DNA of 64,000 bases. Origin: an uncultured Flavobacteriaceae bacterium (GTDB lineage: Bacteria > Bacteroidota > Bacteroidia > Flavobacteriales > Flavobacteriaceae). The position numbers and the translations under genes are program-made. Location of the stretch: positions 186,001 through 250,000 of the forward strand of contig CANLXN010000001.1 in the NCBI GenBank assembly GCA_947495135.1. The letters are read 5' to 3'. The notes beneath the pieces were generated by a model, which had not been told where the DNA came from, made no database searches, and saw only the letters and a program-made list of their open reading frames with translations. This document shows positions 7,844-15,741 of this stretch, piece after piece (the first letter of the stretch is position 1; each line of letters begins with the position of its first letter).

Positions 7844-8704
7844 ATGAAAAAATTAATTCTATTGGCATGCATAGGCCTAATGTCTTTTGGTGCCTCTGCT
7901 CAAATTAAGACTCCGGCTCCAAGCCCATTTCAAGAAATGGAACAAACGGTAGGTCTTACTGATGTAATGCTGGAGTATTCTAGACCTTCTATGAAAGGAA
8001 GAAAAATATTTGGAGGACTTGTGCCATTTGGTAAAGTTTGGCGTACTGGAGCGAATGCCAGAACTAAAATAACTTTTAGTGACGATGTAATGATAGGAGG
8101 TAAAGATGTAAAAGCAGGTAGCTATGCTATTTTTACGAAACCTGCAGCAAATAGCTGGGAAGTTTACTTTTATACGGATGCTGATGGAGGAGGAACGCCT
8201 CAAGAGTGGGATGCTTCAAAGGTAGCCGCTACAGTGAAGGCAAATGTGCTTCAAATACCTATGGACATAGAGACGTTTACAATTACATTTGACGATCTTA
8301 CAAACGATTCGGCTAATTTAGGAATTATGTGGGAGCGCAGCTATGTTGCAGTGCCAATTAAATTTCATACAGATAAGGCAGTCTCTGCTAGTATTGATAA
8401 TGTAATGAATGGACCTAGTCCTAACGATTTTTACAGCGCGGCCGTTTACTATTTAGAAGCAGGAAAAGACATCAACAAGTCGAAAATGTGGATTGATAAA
8501 GCAATCGAAATGCGAGAAGACACTCCTTTTTGGTATTTGAGACAACAGTCTTTGATTTATGCCAAGGCAGGAGATAAGAAAGGCGCTATCAAAGCAGCTA
8601 AGAAATCTTTAGAGCTAGCAAAGAAAGCTGGGAATGACGATTATGTGGCATTAAATAAAGCTTCTCTGGATGTATGGGAAGGAAGAAAGACCGCCGATAA
8701 ATAA
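7844..8704 (+). CDS. Secreted DUF2911 protein with TPR-like C-terminus
   Basis: A 286-residue protein with a signal peptide (residues 1-19, ending GASAQ). The DUF2911 domain spans about residues 25-165 and is recognised by 'LEYSRPSMKGRKIFGGLVPFG..WRTGANA', 'KAGSYAIFTKP' and 'ITFDDL...SANLGIMWE'. About residues 190-286 form helices like tetratricopeptide repeats (KSKMWIDKAIEMRED, GDKKGAIKAAKKSLELAKKAG). Function of DUF2911 is unknown; the location is periplasm or outer membrane. A near-consensus -7 box, TACCTTCG, lies at 7805-7812. It converges on the AraC gene at 8758. Confidence 0.88.
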   Translation: MKKLILLACIGLMSFGASAQIKTPAPSPFQEMEQTVGLTDVMLEYSRPSMKGRKIFGGLVPFGKVWRTGANARTKITFSDDVMIGGKDVKAGSYAIFTKPAANSWEVYFYTDADGGGTPQEWDASKVAATVKANVLQIPMDIETFTITFDDLTNDSANLGIMWERSYVAVPIKFHTDKAVSASIDNVMNGPSPNDFYSAAVYYLEAGKDINKSKMWIDKAIEMREDTPFWYLRQQSLIYAKAGDKKGAIKAAKKSLELAKKAGNDDYVALNKASLDVWEGRKTADK

Positions 8705-8726
8705 GAAGTTATTTTGATATAATAAT

Positions 8727-8759
8727 AAAGCCCTTTCAATTTGTTTTGAAGGGGCTTTT
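8727..8759 (+). terminator. Bidirectional rho-independent terminator
   Basis: The inverted repeat AAAGCCCTTTCAA/TTTGAAGGGGCTTT (one wobble) with a short loop and a T-run on each strand separates the convergent DUF2911 and AraC genes. It touches the AraC stop codon at 8758. Confidence 0.85.
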
Positions 8760-9633
8760 ATTTGAGAACAGTTTTTAGTTCGTTCCTATATTGAGAAGGA
8801 CTCTTACCAGTATACGCTTTGAACTTTTTATTAAAATGTGAAAAGTTATTGAATCCACATTCGTAACAAATATTAGTAATACTTAAATGTTCTTCTGAAA
8901 GTAACTTACACGCATGAATTAATCTATGCTGATTTACAAACTGAGTAAATGTTTTCCCCGTTTTATTTTTGAAATACCTACTAAACGCTTCATTGCTCAT
9001 ACTTACGATACCCGAAATTTCGTCTAGCGAAATGGGCCGTGTAAACTCTCTACTTACAAACGAATAAATAAGGTCCAATCGCTGTGCGTCTTGCGGTCTA
9101 GACTCAAGCGCCACTGCATCCACATGGAGTAACTCGTATTGATCTGTAGTGGCCATCTCATTTAAGATGCGAAGAAAACGCAAGATTCTGTCGAAGGGAG
9201 TCAAGTCTACTAGAGAAGCAATCTTTTGCCCGATGTCGGTTTTAGCTTCTGAATGAAATACGATTCCGTGTTTACTTCGCTCAAAAAGTTGTTTGATGGC
9301 AGTCATTTCCTGACTTCTAAAGAAACGTTGTTTCGCGAAATCTTCTCTAATATGTACAACAACTTCGCTTTTGTTTCCTGTTTTTAAATCCGTAAAACCG
9401 AAGTGAGGTAAGTTGGGACCAATAAAAATTAGATCTCCATTGGTATAATGGGAAATGTGGTTGCCTATTTGCCTTTTGCCAGAGCCGCCATCAACAAAAA
9501 CTATTTCCATTTCTGGATGGAAATGCCATTTGGGAGCGAACTCATTTGCGGCCTCATCATAGTGACTAACTTTAAGCGATTCACTGAGGTCGTCCAAAAT
9601 GATTTCTAATATGGGGTCTTTAGAAGCTTTCAT
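8758..9633 (-). CDS. AraC family transcriptional regulator with cupin domain
   Basis: The 291-residue cytoplasmic regulator has an N-terminal cupin sensor (about residues 20-110; 'W.HHPE.E...V..G.G....G' seen as WHFHPEMEIVFVDGGSG) and a C-terminal AraC double helix-turn-helix (about 185-285). The second helix pair has the family signature 'I..IC.ECGFNNFSHFNKKFK...G.SPSQYR'. The ligand is probably a small sugar or related compound (inference). A perfect -7 box lies at 9680-9673. The gene is divergent from the small secreted protein gene at 9821, which may be a target. Confidence 0.93.
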   Translation of the reverse strand: MKASKDPILEIILDDLSESLKVSHYDEAANEFAPKWHFHPEMEIVFVDGGSGKRQIGNHISHYTNGDLIFIGPNLPHFGFTDLKTGNKSEVVVHIREDFAKQRFFRSQEMTAIKQLFERSKHGIVFHSEAKTDIGQKIASLVDLTPFDRILRFLRILNEMATTDQYELLHVDAVALESRPQDAQRLDLIYSFVSREFTRPISLDEISGIVSMSNEAFSRYFKNKTGKTFTQFVNQHRLIHACKLLSEEHLSITNICYECGFNNFSHFNKKFKAYTGKSPSQYRNELKTVLK

Positions 9634-9672
9634 TTAGGTGAAATTATACTATTTAAAGAAACATAAGCTATG

Positions 9673-9680
9673 CAAAATTA
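9673..9680 (-). promoter_or_regulatory. -7 promoter element of the AraC gene
   Basis: Minus-strand TAATTTTG matches TAnnTTTG exactly and lies 40 bases ahead of the ATG at 9633, a normal leader length. The -33 element is not clear. Confidence 0.45.
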
Positions 9681-9787
9681 ACCAAAATATATGCTATTAT
9701 AACATCCTTATATATGGAGGAGTTATTTTGGTCATAATAGCACATATAGTAGCCATTATTGTTGTTAATAGGTTTTGTTTAAGTTCA

Positions 9788-9795
9788 CATCTTTG
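9788..9795 (+). promoter_or_regulatory. Near-consensus -7 element for the 9821 gene
   Basis: CATCTTTG differs from TAnnTTTG at one base and stands 26 bases ahead of the ATG at 9821. It supports the start at 9821 rather than any start further upstream. Confidence 0.3.
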
Positions 9796-9820
9796 TACCA
9801 GAACTTTTAAAAAGAATGTT

Positions 9821-10168
9821 ATGAAAACAGTAAAAACAATTTTTGTTGCAATTGCACTAATGATCTCTATGGCAGCTATGGCCAACGACTTGGAAGTAAT
9901 ATCTGGAATGGACGGTAATGTTACCATAACCGAAAGCAGTAATACTGTAAGTATATCTATCCTCAATTCGGAAAGCGTTACCTATAAACTATATATTTTT
10001 CATTCTACCACGGGTGACTTGGTATATGAAGGATATTTAGGAAATGAAAAAAGCATTGGAAAATCCTTCGACTTTGAAAATTCGGTGAAAGGGAACTACA
10101 CTTTTAAGTTAGTTGCTAGTAACGGAGAAAAGGCGAACTACAAAATTAAAACTGGTTCGGAGTTTTAA
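9821..10168 (+). CDS. Small secreted beta-strand-rich protein
   Basis: A 115-residue protein with a clear signal peptide (MKTVKTIFVAIALMISMAAMA, about 21 residues). The mature part is made of alternating short hydrophobic strands (EVISGMDGNVTI, KLYIFHSTTGDLVYEGYLG, KGNYTFKLVASNGEKANYKI), resembling the Ig-like fold of small secreted Bacteroidota proteins such as DUF3244-like or T9SS C-terminal-like modules. I do not assign a function. The frame extends upstream to GTG at 9638 but that would bury the signal peptide, so ATG 9821 is chosen. A terminator follows directly. Confidence 0.75.
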   Translation: MKTVKTIFVAIALMISMAAMANDLEVISGMDGNVTITESSNTVSISILNSESVTYKLYIFHSTTGDLVYEGYLGNEKSIGKSFDFENSVKGNYTFKLVASNGEKANYKIKTGSEF

Positions 10169-10191
10169 TATTTCAATTATTGTTGTGAAAA

Positions 10192-10216
10192 AGAGGCCGC
10201 GAGAGCGGCCTTTTTT
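10192..10216 (+). terminator. Rho-independent terminator after the small secreted protein gene
   Basis: GGCCGC-GAGA-GCGGCC stem-loop followed by seven T, 25 bases after the stop codon. Confidence 0.92.
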
Positions 10217-10223
10217 GTTTTGA

Positions 10224-10301
10224 TTATTCCTTCGTCTTTCCAATAAAGACATTCAATTCTAGATGTATTGACCCTGAGAAGCTTCTCCTGTGGACACTAC
10301 T
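10224..10301 (-). pseudogene. Decayed 3' remnant of a dinB-like gene
   Basis: The minus strand carries an open stretch of 25 codons ending in TAA (10226-10224) that matches the C-terminus of the intact DinB gene at 13226. Shared are an RRS, an SG, a His and the last nine residues NVFIGKTKE. Upstream it runs into the lipoprotein gene without further similarity, so no start remains. The final 29 bases are identical to the other copy (10225-10253 against 13227-13255). It therefore looks like the left-over end of a duplicated dinB that was cut off by the arrival or duplication of the lipoprotein block. Confidence 0.7.
10225..10253 (+). repeat. 29-bp direct repeat, left copy
   Basis: Identical to 13227-13255 over 29 bases; the two copies bracket the two lipoprotein genes (10322-13168). 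In the right copy the repeat is the 3' end of dinB. Confidence 0.9.
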
Positions 10302-10321
10302 TAAACTTTATTACTGCAGGT

Positions 10322-11671
10322 TTATAAACTACAGTTCCCATCTATAATATCCTGTTGCGTTGGATCGTAGGCATTATTGCTCGCTGTAAAAGGACCAGTA
10401 AAGTTAGATGAAGAGACTAAGGGTTGTATGCCGCAGAAGTCTGATAAAAGAGTATTTGCTGAAAATTCTAAACCAAGGACTTGTCCCGTTAAATTTTCAA
10501 GGCCATTCAAATTTTCAAGAGAATTATTGGCTATTATCAATATTCCTGCTTCAATTGTACTAAAACCACTAAGTCCGGTCAAGTCCTTGAGTGACAGATT
10601 GTTCTGAATCCTTATTGAAGCCCCAGCTGAAGTCAGTTGGCTTAGTCCATCCACACTCAATAATGCTTCATTACTTTGAATTGAAATTGGCCCAGGAAAA
10701 GATTCATTGTTGAATAAAGGTAATTCAATTAGCGAATTATTTAATGATATGACTAAACCCCCTCCTGCACTGGTAATACCAGATAAGCCTTGGGCGTCGA
10801 ACAACTCTGGATTACCTGCTATACTTATTTCTCCTTGGACATGGTTTATGGCCGCTAAGCCTCCTAAATTTTTCAAATTATCGTTAAAGATGATAATTAA
10901 ACTTTGCCCCACCTCCGTAATTTGATGTAATTCATCAATGTTCTCCATGAGCGGATTATGACCAATGCTCAAACTACCTGATAAACTACCCTCGATATTT
11001 TGGAGACCACTTAAATTGTTTAACATAGGATTAAAAGCAATTTCAATACCCCCTACCGAAGTTAGATTACTTAATGAACTAATATCGCTAAGATTTTCAT
11101 TGTAGAGTACTTGCACACCCTCGCCAACTGTGGTTAAGGAAGATAACATACTTACATCAGTAATATCACTATATGGTTCGTCAAATCTACCTATAAGAAG
11201 CCTTCCTGTAATTTCGGTAACACCGTTTACACCAAAATTAGCAACATCTTGTTGCGTATTTAAAAAAACGTTCCCCTCAAATGTAATGGTCTCATCAACG
11301 TCATTTACATTAATTGAGATGCTGGCAGTTTCTGAAAGGCTTCCATTTGTTACTTTAAAGGATCCAGTTATAATTTGGTTGGTTTCAAAATCGAAAAGAG
11401 AAGGATTAGCTACTTTCAGTTCACCAGTACCAGTATTCACAGTAATGGCACCGCTCGGATTTTGATCCGTAATAGAAAAATTCAAAGACCCCATATTGGT
11501 GGTACCGCCAAGGGTACCTATTATCTGCTCTAAACTGGGATTTTCATCAATAAATGCGGAAAAATTATCTGCTGATAAATTGCCATTTTCGCTAGAGTCA
11601 TCTCCACTTGCGCATCCTACTAAAACCATTATAAGAGAAAATAGGGTGGCTACTAATACACTGTGTTTCAT
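10322..11671 (-). CDS. Cadherin-like/leucine-rich repeat lipoprotein A
   Basis: A 449-residue surface lipoprotein: lipobox LVGC at residues 17-20, then an acidic GDDSSENG tether. Residues about 35-128 form a cadherin-like domain (IDENP, 'ITDQNPSGAITVNTGTGELKVA', 'DFET', 'SISINVNDVDE'). Residues about 130-420 carry leucine-rich repeats of the receptor-L type, about 23 residues each, of the form 'L..L..V.G.I.I..N..L'. The C-terminus has paired Cys (DFCGI and GNCSL) and the block NNAYDPTQQDIIDGNC shared with its neighbour. Binding of a protein or glycan at the surface is inferred. It is 18 bases downstream of its paralogue, same operon. Confidence 0.85.
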   Translation of the reverse strand: MKHSVLVATLFSLIMVLVGCASGDDSSENGNLSADNFSAFIDENPSLEQIIGTLGGTTNMGSLNFSITDQNPSGAITVNTGTGELKVANPSLFDFETNQIITGSFKVTNGSLSETASISINVNDVDETITFEGNVFLNTQQDVANFGVNGVTEITGRLLIGRFDEPYSDITDVSMLSSLTTVGEGVQVLYNENLSDISSLSNLTSVGGIEIAFNPMLNNLSGLQNIEGSLSGSLSIGHNPLMENIDELHQITEVGQSLIIIFNDNLKNLGGLAAINHVQGEISIAGNPELFDAQGLSGITSAGGGLVISLNNSLIELPLFNNESFPGPISIQSNEALLSVDGLSQLTSAGASIRIQNNLSLKDLTGLSGFSTIEAGILIIANNSLENLNGLENLTGQVLGLEFSANTLLSDFCGIQPLVSSSNFTGPFTASNNAYDPTQQDIIDGNCSL

Positions 11672-11689
11672 TCAATTTAGATATAAAAT

Positions 11690-13168
11690 TTATTGACTAC
11701 AATTTCCATCAATAATATCCTGTTTACTCGGGTTAAAGGCATTTCCAAAACTGTTGAAAAATTGATTTGTATTGGTCAATAGATCTTGTAGACTACAATA
11801 ATCAATGAGTGTAGAATTTCCATTTACATCTATGGACGGAGCTTCTAACAAGTTATTTAGTCCCTCTAGACGGAGTAAATAATTATTGTTTGTGATCTTT
11901 ATATTTTGGACATATAACAAGCTTTCCAGTCCAATAAGGCTGGTTGCTCCAGTGTCATTGAGCCAAAACTCTCCTTCAATCTCTTGCAAACTATTAAGAC
12001 CTATAAAGTCCTCAACGGACGGATTGTCCACAACTTCGAAAATACTTCCAACTCGTTCAAGTGATTCTAACCCTTGAAAATTGCTTAGGCCGTTATTGCC
12101 AATTACCCTGAAACTAATAGGAATTTCAATAAGTCCATCTAATCCATTAAAGTTCTGAAGTGAATCGTTGCCCTGAATGCTCAAATTATTTATTAAAGCA
12201 ACGTTGCTTAAACCATTAAGAGAGGTTAATTGAGAATTACTGAAAATGTTCAAGTCATAAACTTCCGTTATATTTTCTAACGCAGTTAAATCATTAAGGA
12301 TTGCATTGACGGAAATGTCCAGTCGATTAGATATTTGAACTAAATTATCTATTCCGTCTAAGCTTGTCAAGCTACTATTGGCCGAAATGAGGAATGTTTG
12401 TGCTGAAATAAGACCTTCTAATCCTGTTAAATTTTTCAAATTTGAATTACCTCCAATGATTAATGTTCCTATAGAGGTTTCTATATTATGTAGTCCTACT
12501 AAACTAGTTAAGTTTGGGTTGGAAGAAATCATTAGATCCCTCAGGCTTGATGTGATATTGCTAAGTGGTGAAATAGATTCTAAACCTTCATTCTTAATAA
12601 CTACTAAGTCACTTCCTACTGTAGTTAAGGATGAAAGAGGGGTAAGATCACTTATGGATGAATTGAAGCTATCAGGATTCCCTATCACTAATCGACCCGA
12701 AATAGCAGTATAACTTCCTTCTCCAAACAGATCTACTTCTTCTTGCGTGGTCAATTGAACATCTCCCTGAAAAATATTGTTCTCAGTTACATCGGTTAAA
12801 GTAATTTGTATGTCTGCATTTTTTGATACAATTCCGTTAGAGACTTTAACAATACCACTAACTTCATTTCGCGCTTCAAAATTGAATGCTTCAGAATCGG
12901 CAACTAACAACTCTCCGGTTTCACTATTAATTTCTAAAGCTCCAAGAGGAGTTTGTTGGGTAATTTGGAAGATCACGTCGCCTTGATTGGTCGAACCAGA
13001 AATAGTTCCTAATAGTTGGCCAACTTGTGGATTCTCAGCAATCGTTATTAAAAAATCAGCAACAGACACCGAGGTTTCATTAGAAGAATCATCTTCACTA
13101 GAGCAAGAGATAAATAGAATTACAGAAAAGGAGATTAGCAGTCCTGAGCATAGTTTTTTTAATACCAT
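11690..13168 (-). CDS. Cadherin-like/leucine-rich repeat lipoprotein B
   Basis: A 492-residue paralogue of the preceding gene, with the same order: lipobox FISC (about residues 19-22) and SSEDDSSNE tether, cadherin-like domain (IAENPQVGQLLGTISG ... ITLTDVTE), leucine-rich receptor-L repeats and the conserved C-terminal block GNAFNPSKQDIIDGNC. The repeats are more numerous by about two units, explaining the length difference. The pair arose by tandem duplication. A perfect TAGTTTTG -7 box lies at 13228-13221 on the minus strand, over the end of dinB, so this gene heads a two-gene operon. Ligand unknown. Confidence 0.85.
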   Translation of the reverse strand: MVLKKLCSGLLISFSVILFISCSSEDDSSNETSVSVADFLITIAENPQVGQLLGTISGSTNQGDVIFQITQQTPLGALEINSETGELLVADSEAFNFEARNEVSGIVKVSNGIVSKNADIQITLTDVTENNIFQGDVQLTTQEEVDLFGEGSYTAISGRLVIGNPDSFNSSISDLTPLSSLTTVGSDLVVIKNEGLESISPLSNITSSLRDLMISSNPNLTSLVGLHNIETSIGTLIIGGNSNLKNLTGLEGLISAQTFLISANSSLTSLDGIDNLVQISNRLDISVNAILNDLTALENITEVYDLNIFSNSQLTSLNGLSNVALINNLSIQGNDSLQNFNGLDGLIEIPISFRVIGNNGLSNFQGLESLERVGSIFEVVDNPSVEDFIGLNSLQEIEGEFWLNDTGATSLIGLESLLYVQNIKITNNNYLLRLEGLNNLLEAPSIDVNGNSTLIDYCSLQDLLTNTNQFFNSFGNAFNPSKQDIIDGNCSQ

Positions 13169-13220
13169 ATTGATTTTTCATTGTTGAAACAGTGCAATTA
13201 CGAGTATTTTATGCTCAAAT

Positions 13221-13228
13221 CAAAACTA
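13221..13228 (-). promoter_or_regulatory. -7 promoter element of the lipoprotein pair
   Basis: Minus-strand TAGTTTTG is an exact TAnnTTTG match, 52 bases before the ATG at 13168. It overlaps the dinB stop codon. Confidence 0.4.
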
Positions 13229-13822
13229 TTCCTTCGTCTTTCCAATAAAGACATTGACACCGGAATGCATTGGGTTACCAGAACTTCTTCGGAAGGAAAC
13301 CACCTGTCCAGTATGATATATTGCATCCGAAATAGGTCCGTTGATCATATTCCAAAGTGGAAATTCACTTTCTTTCCCATTTGCACTAAATTTTATAGTC
13401 ATTTTTTCTACTTCAACGGCCATCTTTCCAGTATACAGGTCGCTTGTTTTTTTGAAGTTGAGCAGTGTCTTCGATCTCAATTCCTCATACCCCATCTTGG
13501 AATAGTCTACCGGACGCACATTGGCGATTCCTTGTGGACCATTAACAATCATTTCGGATAGGCCGTATAAATGCTGCATGGTCTCGAGTGTGGTTCTAGC
13601 ATCTGCGGAAGGTTTATAGTTTAAATCTTTTTCAGTAAGGTCTTTGGTCGCCCAATAATATCTATATCCTAAACCGTCAACAGTTCTTGCCAGCATGCTT
13701 CCAGCCATATAATTGGCAGGAGCTTCGGGTATTTCGTGATAGGGAAGGGGTTCAGTTAAGTGGTCTTGTCCCATAAGAGTAGTAATTGTAAATAACGAAA
13801 GTAATAATGTGATTGTCTTCAT
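13226..13822 (-). CDS. Secreted DinB/YfiT-like protein
   Basis: The 198-residue protein has a signal peptide (about residues 1-18) and a DinB-like four-helix bundle: 'LTEKDLNYKPSADARTTLETMQHLYGLSEMIVNG' matches the helix that supplies the first His of the DinB metal triad, and 'MINGPISDAIYHTGQVVSFRRSSG' supplies the second and third His region. DinB-fold proteins include metal-dependent thiol transferases; an exported member is less usual and its substrate is unknown. It is the last gene of a minus-strand run, 30 bases after the symporter. Its 3' end is duplicated at 10224. Confidence 0.85.
   Translation of the reverse strand: MKTITLLLSLFTITTLMGQDHLTEPLPYHEIPEAPANYMAGSMLARTVDGLGYRYYWATKDLTEKDLNYKPSADARTTLETMQHLYGLSEMIVNGPQGIANVRPVDYSKMGYEELRSKTLLNFKKTSDLYTGKMAVEVEKMTIKFSANGKESEFPLWNMINGPISDAIYHTGQVVSFRRSSGNPMHSGVNVFIGKTKE
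13227..13255 (+). repeat. 29-bp direct repeat, right copy
   Basis: Identical to 10225-10253; this copy encodes the last residues of DinB on the minus strand. Confidence 0.9.
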
Positions 13823-13852
13823 AATGGTTTTATAAATCTGAAAGTTTCAGTT

Positions 13853-15565
13853 TTAAGTAAGATCAATTTTTTCTTCATCAGAGCCTCCTAAAATAGCTTG
13901 TAATAATACTGCTATTGCCATGACTGTAACACAGCCAATAAAGTTGAGCCATAGATATGGTAGATCAATGATTTCATTTTTATCTAACATGAATAGTGTA
14001 ATAACAAGTACCTGATTAATAAGTGCGGCAATAAAAACGGCGCTACTTTTCACAAACTTCACAAAGAAAGCCAATAGAAATACGCCAAGAATATTTCCGT
14101 AGAAAATAGAACCAATAATATTTACCAGCTCAATTAAATTTTCTGCTAGCCCTGCTGTACATGCCACGAGTATTGCAATAATTCCCCATAACACGGTAAA
14201 TCCTTTGGACATTTGTAAATAATGACGGTCGTTTTTACCACCCTTACTTCGTTTGTAAAGGTCGATAGACGTAGTAGAAGCCAATGCATTGATCTCTGAT
14301 GCGGTCGACGACATGGCCGCGCTTAAGATCACAGCCAACAAAAGACCAATAAGTCCCATAGGGAGCGTATTGAGAATGAAATGAATAAACACGTAATCCT
14401 TGTCGTTCGTTTCGGCTGCTGGATTTGCTTTGGTTATTAACTCCTTGGCTTGCTCTCGTAATTCTTTTTCTGAAGCACTTAATTCTAAAATTTGAGATCT
14501 AAGTGCTTCTTTTTGATCTGGGTCTTCGGTAGTGGCAAAATCTAATTGAACTTTCTTTTGCTGATAATGAATAGTTTCTTTTTGATCCTCCAAATCTTCA
14601 TACTGGACGGCATATTCAGAACTCATTACATCTTTTACAGAACTTGGATTAAAATGTAAAGGAGAACTGTTAAATTGATAAAAGACAAAAACTAAAACTC
14701 CTATAAGTAAGATGAAGAATTGCATAGGTACCTTTAGCAGTCCATTCATAATCATTCCCATCTGGCTCTCTCTAACCGATTTTCCTGAGAGGTAGCGCTG
14801 CACCTGACTCTGATCGGTTCCAAAGTAGGAGAGTGCTAAAAAAGTTCCACCAATAATTCCACTCCAAAAAGTATATCTATTTTCCAAATCAAAGCTAAAG
14901 TCTAACACTTCCATCTTTCCATTAGCTCCTGCAATGTCTAGTGCCCGGCTCATGGAAATGTCCAATGGCAAGAAATTAAGAATAATTAGAAAAGCAAGAA
15001 ACATTCCAGCGAAAATCACGAACATTTGTTGTTTTTGGGTAATGCTTACGGCTTTTGTCCCGCCACTCACTGTATAGAGGATTACGAGTACTCCAATAGC
15101 AATATTAAGATAGAAAAGATCCCATCCCAAGACGGCCGATAAAATAATAGAAGGAGCGTAAATAGTTATTCCCGCAGCCAGTCCACGTTGTGTAAGGAAA
15201 AGCAGAGCTGTAAGCGTACGTGTTTTTCGATCAAAGCGGGACTCAAGGTATTCGTAGGCCGTAAAAACCTTTAATTTGTGGTAGATAGGTATAAAGACTA
15301 GGCAAATAACGACCATGGCTATTGGAAGTCCGAAATAAAATTGAACAAACCCCATCCCGTCATGATACGCCTGTCCAGGTGTAGAGAGAAAAGTAATGGC
15401 ACTGGCCTGTGTAGCCATAACGCTGAGCCCAATGGTCCACCATTTCGCAGTGCTCCCTCCTTTGAGGTAATCTTCTACATTTTTACTTCCTCTTGCTTTG
15501 TAACTACCATATCCAACAATAAATGCAAGTGTTCCTATTAAGATGATCCAATCAATTTGTTCCAT
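13853..15565 (-). CDS. Sodium:solute symporter (SSS family)
   Basis: A 570-residue inner-membrane transporter of the SSS family with about 13 transmembrane helices and the family blocks GGSTAKWWTIGLSVMATQASAITFLSTPG (residues 37 on), 'YEYLESRFDRKTRTLTALLFLTQRG' and 'ALSYFGTDQSQVQRYLSG'. Such proteins couple sodium to uptake of sugars, amino acids or nucleosides. Between helices near residues 310 and 395 there is an extra hydrophilic, Glu/Gln/Lys-rich segment predicted to coil. The ATG is one base after the stop of a tiny membrane-peptide gene and the PIG-L deacetylase lies just upstream, so its substrate may be an N-acetylated sugar or its deacetylated product (inference). Confidence 0.93.
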   Translation of the reverse strand: MEQIDWIILIGTLAFIVGYGSYKARGSKNVEDYLKGGSTAKWWTIGLSVMATQASAITFLSTPGQAYHDGMGFVQFYFGLPIAMVVICLVFIPIYHKLKVFTAYEYLESRFDRKTRTLTALLFLTQRGLAAGITIYAPSIILSAVLGWDLFYLNIAIGVLVILYTVSGGTKAVSITQKQQMFVIFAGMFLAFLIILNFLPLDISMSRALDIAGANGKMEVLDFSFDLENRYTFWSGIIGGTFLALSYFGTDQSQVQRYLSGKSVRESQMGMIMNGLLKVPMQFFILLIGVLVFVFYQFNSSPLHFNPSSVKDVMSSEYAVQYEDLEDQKETIHYQQKKVQLDFATTEDPDQKEALRSQILELSASEKELREQAKELITKANPAAETNDKDYVFIHFILNTLPMGLIGLLLAVILSAAMSSTASEINALASTTSIDLYKRSKGGKNDRHYLQMSKGFTVLWGIIAILVACTAGLAENLIELVNIIGSIFYGNILGVFLLAFFVKFVKSSAVFIAALINQVLVITLFMLDKNEIIDLPYLWLNFIGCVTVMAIAVLLQAILGGSDEEKIDLT

Positions 15566-15566
15566 A

Positions 15567-15674
15567 TTATGCGAAGCGTTGCATTAAAAAATAGAAACCA
15601 ATGATATATAACACATTGAAAAGGAGCACAATGGTGTAGCTCTTTTTCCAAATTATTTTTTCCTTAGTCTCCAT
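15567..15674 (-). CDS. 35-residue single-helix symporter accessory peptide
   Basis: The frame ATG 15674 to TAA 15569-15567 encodes METKEKIIWKKSYT followed by one transmembrane helix (IVLLFNVLYIIGFYFLM) and a short tail. The charged N-terminus and single helix fit the small accessory proteins found beside SSS-type symporters. The stop is one base from the symporter ATG, so the two are translationally coupled. It was recognised from position and composition; the exact family was not checked. Upstream, 67 bases separate it from the PIG-L gene. Confidence 0.75.
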   Translation of the reverse strand: METKEKIIWKKSYTIVLLFNVLYIIGFYFLMQRFA

Positions 15675-15741
15675 GGTTAGTTTGGTTTAGTAGATGATAG
15701 ACATCTTATCTAGTAACTATTTATTTTTCTATTGGTGTTTA

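Noticed and set aside
9638-9820. Extension of the small secreted protein gene to a GTG at 9638
   Set aside because: It would place 61 residues ahead of a perfect signal peptide, and a promoter-like box lies at 9788-9795 between the two starts.
10225-13255. The 29-bp direct repeat as a phage or integrative-element attachment site
   Set aside because: No integrase, no tRNA, and only two lipoprotein genes between the copies; dinB duplication explains the repeat.
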